From Cladorhizidae sp. MBARI D1340-BT2 (taxonomy: Eukaryota > Porifera > Demospongiae > Poecilosclerida > Cladorhizidae), in the NCBI GenBank assembly GCA_028752905.1, contig JAQNBH010000004.1:852610-916609 (forward strand): a stretch of DNA of 64,000 nucleotides. Reading direction: 5' to 3'. The position numbers and the translations under genes are program-made. Below are positions 56,926 through 64,000 of this stretch, piece after piece. Numbering within the stretch: the stretch's first letter is position 1; each line of letters starts with the position of its first letter. The notes under the pieces are model-generated. The model saw only the letters and a program-made list of their open reading frames with translations. It ran no database searches and was not told where the DNA came from.

Positions 56926-57185
56926 CAACCCAATACCTCATTTTACAACCCAATACCTCATTTTACAACCCAATACCACAACCCAATACAACCCAATACC
57001 ACCATTTTACAACCCAATACCACCATTTTACAAACCAATACCACCATTTTACAAACCAATACCACCATTTTACAACCCAATACCACCATTTTACAACCCA
57101 ATACCACCATTTTACAAACCAATACCACCATTTTACAACCCAATACCACCATTTTACAACCAAATACCACCATTTTACAACCCAA
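56926..57185. repeat. 21-bp minisatellite (ACCACCATTTTACAACCCAAT)
   Basis: Unit ACCACCATTTTACAACCCAAT, about 12 copies with AACC/AAACC variants and shortened CTCATTTTAC forms at the left. A further copy set stands at 57812-57872 and the mirrored array at 58125-58460 has three more units. Confidence 0.94.
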
Positions 57186-57187
57186 TA

Positions 57188-57809
57188 CAGTAGACCCTCG
57201 CTAATCTGGACCCCGTTAATCCGAAACCTCGCTAATCCGAACTCCGAATGCAAAAAACAAAAAAAAACAGCCCTAGCCCTAGGGAAAGGAAAAAAAAGGA
57301 AGAAGAAAAAAAAGGCTTACCATTTATTGAACTTTCGGACCTAAAGTTCGACCTACACGAACCTGTCATACGATGCAGCTGCAGTGATATGGAGAAGAAA
57401 AGAGCTCACAAGAGCCTTACCATCGAGGTCTAGATCCTGGACCAGCTCGAGGAGGTCTAGATCCTGGACCAGCTCGGGAAGAAAAGCTACAAGTTACTAT
57501 CTGAACAGTATGGAGTTGGGGTCTCAACTATCTCAGACATAAAGAAGAAGGGCAGCGAGTTGTGAGGAAACAAAAGGAAGATGACTGAGATGGGATTCGG
57601 GAGATCTGCTGGACGGGAAGGGATCATAATGCATAATGATTAAAAATAACTTGCACTCCCACCACCCAGTCAGTATTCAACCACACCTGCAAAAAATAAA
57701 CCAATTCAGAGTTCAATATAATGATATTCATAAATTTCACTAATCCGAAAATTTCACTAATCCGAACTACTCAGATCCCCAGGCTATTCGGATTAGTGAG
57801 GGTCTACTG
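57188..57809 (+). mobile_element. pogo/Tigger element, internally deleted
   Basis: Left end CAGTAGACCCTCGCTAATCT and right end GATTAGTGAGGGTCTACTG are inverted repeats flanked by TA on both sides (57186-57187, 57810-57811), the signature of pogo/Tigger elements. Inside, a frame from 57390 reads EKKRAHKSLTIEV, stop, ILDQLEEV, stop, ILDQLGKKSYKLLSEQYGVG and VSTISDIKKKGSEL: the CENP-B-type helix-turn-helix with a duplicated segment and stops. The DDE part is missing. It was inserted into the 21-bp minisatellite. Confidence 0.85.
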
Positions 57810-57872
57810 TACCACCATTTTACAACCCAATACCACCATTGTACAACCCAATACCACCATTGTACAGCCAAT
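57439..57872. other. spacer of the giant inverted repeat
   Basis: The 434 bp not shared by the arms: the inner and right part of the Tigger element (to 57809) and about 60 bp of 21-bp minisatellite ending GTACAGCCAATAG. The right arm starts at 57873 inside a second, inverted copy of the Tigger left half. Confidence 0.9.
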
Positions 57873-58124
57873 AGGATCTAGACCTCGATGGTAAGGCTCT
57901 TGTGAGCTCTTTTCTTCTCCATATCACTGCAGCTGCATCGTATGACAGGTTCGTGTAGGTCGAACTTTAGGTCCGAAAGTTCAATAAATGGTAAGCCTTT
58001 TTTTTCTTCTTCCTTTTTTTTCCTTTCCCTAGGGCTAGGGCTGTTTTTTTTTGTTTTTTGCATTCGGAGTTCGGATTAGCGAGGTTTCGGATTAACGGGG
58101 TCCAGATTAGCGAGGGTCTACTGT

Positions 58125-58460
58125 ATTGGGTTGTAAAATGGTGGTATTTGGTTGTAAAATGGTGGTATTGGGTTGTAAAATGGTGGTATTGGGTTGTAAA
58201 ATGGTGGTATTGGGTTGTAAAATGGTGGTATTGGTTTGTAAAATGGTGGTATTGGTTTGTAAAATGGTGGTATTGGGTTGTAAAATGGTGGTATTGGGTT
58301 GTAAAATGGTGGTATTGGTTTGTAAAATGGTGGTATTGGTTTGTAAAATGGTGGTATTGGGTTGTAAAATGGTGGTATTGGGTTGTATTGGGTTGTGGTA
58401 TTGGGTTGTAAAATGAGGTATTGGGTTGTAAAATGAGGTATTGGGTTGTAAAATGGTGGT
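58125..58460. repeat. 21-bp minisatellite, mirrored array
   Basis: ATTGGGTTGTAAAATGGTGGT units, three more than in the left arm. Confidence 0.93.
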
Positions 58461-58622
58461 ATAAGTGGACTGACCTATATAATTTTAGTAGTCTCTGTTC
58501 TATCAACACATCTGTGGTTACTCTAAATGCCGACTAAATGGGAAGTGATAAAGTGCAAGGTATGAAATGGGCTTCATTCTGATATCAAAATAATTTCCAT
58601 ACGATGTAATGTAAACAATCAG

Positions 58623-58810
58623 GACACGCTATATGTATGTTAGATACACACCAATGTACACCCCCCATTCATTGCGCTGTTAGATACAAACCAATGAATG
58701 GGGAGGGGAGTACATTGATGTGTACCTATCATATAGCGCAATGAATGGGGGGGGGGGGGGGGGGGGGACATTGGCGTGGGCCTATAGCGACACCAATGAA
58801 TGGGGGGGTT
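58623..58810. repeat. mirrored G-run/foldback relic
   Basis: Complement of 56560-56755: CCAATGAATGGGG words around a run of more than 20 G at 58748-58768. Confidence 0.7.
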
Positions 58811-58995
58811 CATTATATCTCTACATTAATTAATAATGCAATGACTACCATTACTGATTAATTAGGAGGGTTTGCACCTCTATATCGGTATATACTTCTG
58901 TACCCATTTATAATTTATATGCACTCTATCCATGAATTTAGAAGATGTGACAGTATATATAATAATAAGACACAAGTTACAATCTGATAATACTA

Positions 58996-59901
58996 CTATA
59001 TATTGCACTCTCTCAGAATGTATTCTAACAACGAGTTCTGCTCCAAATAAGTTTGTATTGACAACGGATAATTAACGATCTGATGAAATTGAATAATGTT
59101 ATTTTTAAAATCCATATTAGACCTTAATAGTACAGTTGGGTGACCAATCCCGATTAGAAGTCCATAGCACACTAGTGTTTCCATTTCATCCAAGGTTTTT
59201 CGGTTGGAATAAGTCAAGCTGTTAAACCAAGATGAGATGGTTGTTACTACCATGGAGGCCTTCAGTTGGTCAAGCACTCGCGTTATTGGCAATTTGCATT
59301 CAACATTAGCAGAATTGATTTTCCCGAGCAGAACAGCATTAGACCTACAACTCCTTCCCATAATCTGAATATCGCCTCCTCCAGAAAATGGTGAAAAATC
59401 AGATTCACTATAACCAAAATTGCATTGTACTCCATGGTAATTCGAATTCGATTCCACAAAATTGTTCAGTGCTTTAAACAAAGATAAATTTCTTTTTGAT
59501 TCATATGTCATCTCAGGAAATAACGCCACATCACGAAATGTGTCGGTAACATTCCTGGTCGGACCCCAAAATGAATTCATGAAATTACATGACATGTCCG
59601 AAGAAGGAGGAATAATGAAATTACCCGGAATCTGAGTGTAGCATAACTTTCGGTGCTGTGACGATTTAGTAAAAGAACATGCTGTTTGTTTATTATAGAG
59701 AAAAATGGCGTATGATTCCCCCCGGGCATCATGTATTACAAAATGTCCTCCTTCCGTAATTTTTGGAAAGGTAATAGACGGATTTTGTAAACGAAAGAGT
59801 CTCTTCATAATTTTCTTCGAGCAAATATTAAAACCCATAGGAATTTTTATCACTTTAGAAAATGGCTTAATTCCAAAAAATATCACTCGGACAGTAGAGA
59901 C
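58996..59901 (-). CDS. gene B exon 4 (inverted copy of gene A main domain)
   Basis: Reverse-strand counterpart of 55468-56382: acceptor AG at 59903-59902, stop ending at 58996. It has 301 residues, three fewer than gene A because NVECKFQQLP is NVECKLP here. All other residues I compared agree, and one codon differs silently. Gene B would total 412 aa. Genes A and B are convergent, 2.6 kb apart. Function unknown, as for gene A. Confidence 0.68.
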   Translation of the reverse strand, partial: VSTVRVIFFGIKPFSKVIKIPMGFNICSKKIMKRLFRLQNPSITFPKITEGGHFVIHDARGESYAIFLYNKQTACSFTKSSQHRKLCYTQIPGNFIIPPSSDMSCNFMNSFWGPTRNVTDTFRDVALFPEMTYESKRNLSLFKALNNFVESNSNYHGVQCNFGYSESDFSPFSGGGDIQIMGRSCRSNAVLLGKINSANVECKLPITRVLDQLKASMVVTTISSWFNSLTYSNRKTLDEMETLVCYGLLIGIGHPTVLLRSNMDFKNNIIQFHQIVNYPLSIQTYLEQNSLLEYILRECNI

Positions 59902-60013
59902 CTAAAAGAAAGAGACAATTAACAATTATTAATGGAAAAAGAGAGAATTATTAATGGTAAAAAGAGAGAATTATTAATGGTAAAAGAGACGATTATTAAT
60001 GTTCGTTTCATAC

Positions 60014-60082
60014 CGTTTCCATATCAAGAACTTCAAGACCATCATCAAGACCATCATCACCACCATCATCACCACCATCCTC
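60014..60082 (-). CDS. gene B exon 3
   Basis: Mirror of 55287-55355, with identical splice borders (CAG|GAGGAT, AAACG|GTATGA) and the same Gly/Asp-rich 23 codons. Confidence 0.58.
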
Positions 60083-60212
60083 CTGTACCGTATAATGGAA
60101 TCATGAATTAATAGGTGTTGGCTTGAATGTATAGAGGTACATGTAGAGCAACGTGTCCAACTAGAATCCTAGTGGGAACACTGCAATGTAGCACCAAGGT
60201 TCATTTAATTAA

Positions 60213-61759
60213 GGGGGGACTGTACCGCAGAAAAACCATAGGTTTATAAATCGCCATAACTTTTTTCGTTTACATTCTATGCAGATTAAAAAAAATCCAG
60301 GTTGTTCCTTATGCTTTGTGCTTCCTAATGATATGTTGAATGTCTCTACAGACATATTTTCTTAGAAGATACATTAAGATTCCCCCCAAACAGTGACCAT
60401 TATCAGCTCTGCGATCATAACTGTCCCAGTTTTCAAGATCAAAGTCCCACACTTGGGTCAGCTGAAAGAGGAGGGAAAAATCTAAGGTATGTAATCTAAG
60501 GTATGTAAGAAACAGATTATCAATAACCATCGTGGTTGCTGAGTGGCAAGCCAACCCAGTTTGCTATGGGGAAAATCCCCAAGAAAATCCTAGACCTCAC
60601 ACTTCAAATGAGCATAACTGATCAAAACTTGTAGTAATTAAACATCTGTTTCTTACATTTTAGAGAATTAGAAGAGCTATTCAGTGATATTTAAAAAAAA
60701 AATTTTGTGAAGCGTAGAAAAGTTACGAGCGTTACTGCAAAAAAAACACTAAGATTTTTTAAAACATTGGTCAAGTTATATTATATTATAGGGCAATGAA
60801 ATGTTGGAATCGCATGTAAAATGTGTTCTCTTGGTAATTTCTTGATCTGTTCACTTCATAGCTTCTGCAAACTTCATGGTATGGACTAGATATATAGCTA
60901 AAAAGATAGGTCTCTCTGGATGCTCTCTTTTGATACTAAAATATGTTTCATAGGTATAACTATAGGTAAGTTACTAGACCCTAAAGTGGAGGGACTTCAA
61001 AAACCTGCCTCCCAAAAACCTCATCCCAAATAACTCCAGATTGCTAAGTGCTAAAAATTTGAGTGGTAATTTGAGTGGTTAGAGGAAGTTCTAGAGCTAG
61101 AGCATGCAATGACCTTTTTCATTAGGCGTTACAAATTTATTACCTGGTCAAGCGCCGGGTAGAAAATCGAGAGGGCGTTGCAATCAATGCCCTCAATTTT
61201 CCTATCAACGCCCGCAATTTTCCACCCGCGCGCTTGACCAGGTAATAAATTTTTAACGCCTAATGAAAAAGGTCATTGCATGCTCCAAATCTCCAAATTT
61301 TTAGCACTTAGCAATCTGGAGTTATTTTGGATGAGGTTTTGGGGAGGCAGGTTTTTGAAGTCCCTCGACTTTAGGGTCTAGTAACTTACCTAGTTATACC
61401 TATGAAACATATTTTAGTATCAAAAGAGAGCACACAGAGAGACCTATCTTTTGAGCTATATATCAAGTCCATACCATGAAGTTTGCAGAATCTATGGAGC
61501 TCAAAAGTTGTAACCACAAGTTAAAAATGCAACTGTCTCCCCTTCGGTTGGCCGTCTCTTCGGGTTTTTCTTCGATTATTGAATCAAGATGAAGTTAAAT
61601 TGCATGGACAAAAACCAACATAACTTCGGAATGGGGCATCCAATGCCTCTAAAACTTTGCAAATGGCTCGAGTATAGACACAAGAATAGTTAGAAAGAAA
61701 GAAGGAAAAAAAGAGAAAAAGCAAAAAAAATAATCTAGTTTCTGCGGTACAGTCCCCCC
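60213..61759. mobile_element. 1.55-kb foldback element in intron 2 of gene B
   Basis: Mirror of 53610-55156, with TTAA before the left end (60209-60212) and ATAAG after the right end. Inner palindrome centred near 61187. Confidence 0.85.
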
Positions 61760-61837
61760 ATAAGTGAACACGCCAATGCCACGATTGACATTGATCCCTA
61801 AGTCATCCAGGCAATCTAAATCAGCATGTTTGTTCCT

Positions 61838-62090
61838 GAATGCATGCACACACACCTACTAGGACCACATCCATTCCTGCATGCACACACACCTACTAGG
61901 ACCACACCCATTCCAGCATGCATGCACACTCACACACTTACTAGGACCACACACCTACTAGGTCCACATGACACACACCCTCAGCCATGTTCAAGCTGTA
62001 CATCCAGGCCACACCCATTCATGCATGCACGCACGCACAAACACCTACTAGGAGCACACCCAATCCTGCATGCATGCACATTGAAAGCGA
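61838..62090. repeat. mirrored ~37-bp minisatellite
   Basis: Complement of 53290-53540 (CACACACACCTACTAGGACC words). Confidence 0.82.
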
Positions 62091-62189
62091 GTACACGTGG
62101 AACTCTTACGACTGTGCCAGGAAACTATTTTAGCCAAGCAGCTGCATTCGTTCATTTAACCGTTTTCACGCCGTAGTCCTCACTTAAAC

Positions 62190-62820
62190 TGTGTTTCTAT
62201 ATGTCCAGCTTTAACTGTTTACTTTTGCATATGCATCTCCAACCATGCAGTAATAATATATTAAGTTTAATGAGTGACTATGTAGAAGTCAATATATAGA
62301 GGTTGATATATAGAGAGCTGGGCTGAACTAGGAGGACCTGCTGGACTAACTAAGATGCCCCTATAACTGTATTTCTATATGTCCAGCTTTAACTGTTTAC
62401 TTTTTCATATGTATCTCCAAACATGCAGTAATAAAATATTAAGTTCTCTAAGTGAATATATAGAAGTCAGTATATAGAGGTTGATATATACAGGGCTGGG
62501 CTGGCTTGTTTGATTAACTAGGACGACCAGCTGGATTAACTTAGATACCCCTATAACTGTATTTCTATATGTCCACCTTTGTTTACTTTTGCATATGCAT
62601 CTCCAACCATGTACAGTAATAATATAGTTTATGAGTGAATATGTAGAAGTCAATATATAGAGGTTGATATATAGAGAGCTGGGCTGAACTAGGAGGACCC
62701 ACTGGACTAACTAAGATGCCCCTATAACTGTATTTCTATATGTCCAGCTTTAACTGTTTACTTTTTCATATGTATCTCCAAACATGCAGTCTCACATAGC
62801 CTAGGGGCCTGGTGTCGCTA
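62190..62820. repeat. mirrored ~160-190-bp intron repeat
   Basis: Complement of 52560-53190. The copy at about 62600-62620 keeps ACCATGTACAGTAAT where the left arm lacks the GGTTGGAG part. Confidence 0.85.
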
Positions 62821-62949
62821 ATCTTATGTTGTACAATGTAGTCACAAGGTTATTCTATTTGCTGCACATCTGCACAAATATTCCACTCAACCATAAAGAA
62901 AAAGCATGGTGTGACTTGGAGTTCCCATGCCTAGACAACTACTACAAAC

Positions 62950-63041
62950 CTTCATTCCAGAGGTGCCAGCATCATCATCATCATGTGACTCATCATCTGA
63001 CTCATATGGTAGTTTTCTCTTCCGCAACGTCCGCAACTTCT
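62950..63041 (-). CDS. gene B exon 2
   Basis: Mirror of 52337-52428; acceptor AG at 63043-63042, donor GT from 62949. Same peptide as gene A exon 2. Confidence 0.62.
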
Positions 63042-63309
63042 CTATTACATACAAATAATGATCAATATAAAACTAGGAATGAATACCCTTCCAGGACGTC
63101 CACCACCTCATCATTGGAGTGGGGAATCCTGAGGTGAGAATTTAAGAGTGTACGAGTGCAATTTGGGGGGGAAATTGCACTTACAACACAACAGGGCTAG
63201 GGCTAGAATGCAGATATAGTTAATGTAATTATGTATGGAGTCACCAACATCATTTGGAGTGTGGAATCCTGAGGTGAGAAAGAAATCGACACATGGTACA
63301 ATTACTTAC

Positions 63310-63481
63310 CCAGCTGCACCGTCAACTTTCTCTCGCGCTCCTTGGACTCTCTCTCACGCTCCTTCTCGCGCTCCTTGGACTCCTTCTCACGCTCCTTGGA
63401 CTCCTTCTCACGCTCCTTGGACTCCTTCTCACGCTCCTTCGACTCATCCAACAATTTCCTCATCTCCTCCATAGTTTCCAT
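63310..63481 (-). CDS. gene B exon 1: coiled-coil start
   Basis: Mirror of 51897-52068; ATG at 63481, donor GTAAGT from 63309. Number and order of the KEREKES heptads are the same as in gene A. Confidence 0.65.
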
Positions 63482-64000
63482 ACTGCTGAGGCACTTAGAG
63501 ATCGGATGCTAAGGAGACAGGATGTGGATGGCTAAGGCCACTAATACAAATGGAAATAAATAATGTAAACTTAAAAACCTATTTAATGTAGCATTTGACA
63601 CCTTCTCCTTCTCCTACATGGGGATAGAGAGATACTTGGATTTTTATTTATTCACCATGAGCAGCAAAATGATTGAACACTGTCCAAGCAACCCCAACCC
63701 CACCCTCCCTCCCCACTTACCAGCGGCAGCTCCTAGTTATTCGAGATTAAACGTACTGACAGTAGTGTGATCAAAATAGGGGAGGTACAAGGCTAGTTTG
63801 TGGTGTGCTGATTGGCTGACCTGTACAAGGCTAGTTTGTGGTGTGATTGGCTGACCTGCCAACCACCCATCCAACCACCTATTCTAATAAAGCACTTACA
63901 TGTTCATTGGCTATTGTACTGAGTAAAGCATGACCTTTGTTTTTAGTCTGCGATAGCAAAAAAAAAAAAAAAAAAGTCTGGGGTAGCCATACCGAAATCC

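Larger units (their letters stand above)
51378..57438 (+). repeat. left arm of a giant inverted repeat (~6.06 kb)
   Basis: GGATTTCGGTATGGCTACCC at 51378 is the exact complement of the window's last bases at 64000. The arms pair inward to 57438/57873. Coordinates sum to 115378 in the outer part and 115311 at the inner end; the 67-bp drift comes from small indels and three extra 21-bp units in the right arm. The arm holds a four-exon gene, a foldback element and several repeats. The outer end is set by the window edge, so the repeat may be longer. Confidence 0.95.
57873..64000 (-). repeat. right arm of the giant inverted repeat (~6.13 kb)
   Basis: Reverse complement of 51378-57438, running to the window edge. 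Differences seen by eye: three additional 21-bp units; 9 nt missing in the last exon of gene B (FQQ of gene A absent); 4 extra nt near 58894 (TATATACC vs TACC); 9 nt more near 62610 (ACATGGTTGGAG region); and a synonymous TCG/TCA difference (55710 vs 59659). The Tigger left half recurs at 57873-58123. Confidence 0.95.

Noticed and set aside
56958..58416. Frames with repeated CKMVVLG and YHHFTTQ peptides
   Set aside because: Translation of the 21-bp minisatellite in both arms.

Overview
The window is eukaryotic, almost certainly metazoan, genomic DNA. Coding signal sits in short exons with GT/AG borders. The mobile elements are animal types: hAT with TTF/ZMYM-type zinc fingers, piggyBac, pogo/Tigger, a Mutator-like element and a non-LTR reverse transcriptase relic. 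An early-branching marine invertebrate such as a demosponge would fit, but that is inference. It is gene-poor and repeat-rich: roughly 20 kb is tandem repeat, and most of the rest is transposon. One scaffold gap of 100 N lies at 41728-41827.

Layout. 1-1034 is a 30-bp minisatellite. 1617-2332 is a G-run plus trinucleotide microsatellite. 2533-3254 is a hAT relic. 3255-14782 is a composite satellite of 29-bp units followed by 68-bp units, split at 7353-10069 by a terminal-inverted-repeat DNA transposon with a broken transposase. 14814-24400 is a run of unrelated minisatellites (29, 62, 66, 18, 24, 42, 36, 40 and 35 bp) with unique islands between them, including two phase-compatible minus-strand exons (leucine-rich-repeat type) and a tRNA-derived relic. 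25974-29354 is a homogeneous 67-bp satellite of about 50 copies. 29471-40110 is a transposon graveyard: a hAT pseudogene, a second hAT split by a piggyBac element, a reverse-transcriptase relic and a third hAT on the minus strand. 40188-41727 is a second copy of the 29/68-bp composite satellite, running into the gap. 41828-43972 is a nearly intact Mutator-like transposase gene on the minus strand.

44355-50678 is a foldback element of about 3 kb (nested palindromes, ends GGGGGGACT). Its left arm is interrupted by a 3.3-kb hAT element (45573-48895) with 5-bp CATAC target duplications and an intact 728-residue transposase, the only long intact transposase seen here.

From 51378 to the right edge lies an inverted duplication with arms of about 6.1 kb and a 434-bp spacer. 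Each arm carries the same four-exon gene (coiled-coil and acidic N-terminal part, 305- or 302-codon last exon with a possible nuclease-like motif) and a 1.55-kb relative of the foldback element in an intron. The inner junction lies inside a pogo/Tigger element. The arms differ by small indels, one synonymous change and three 21-bp repeat units, so they are not simple mirror copies of one molecule. They could be a real recent palindrome or two haplotypes joined head to head in assembly.
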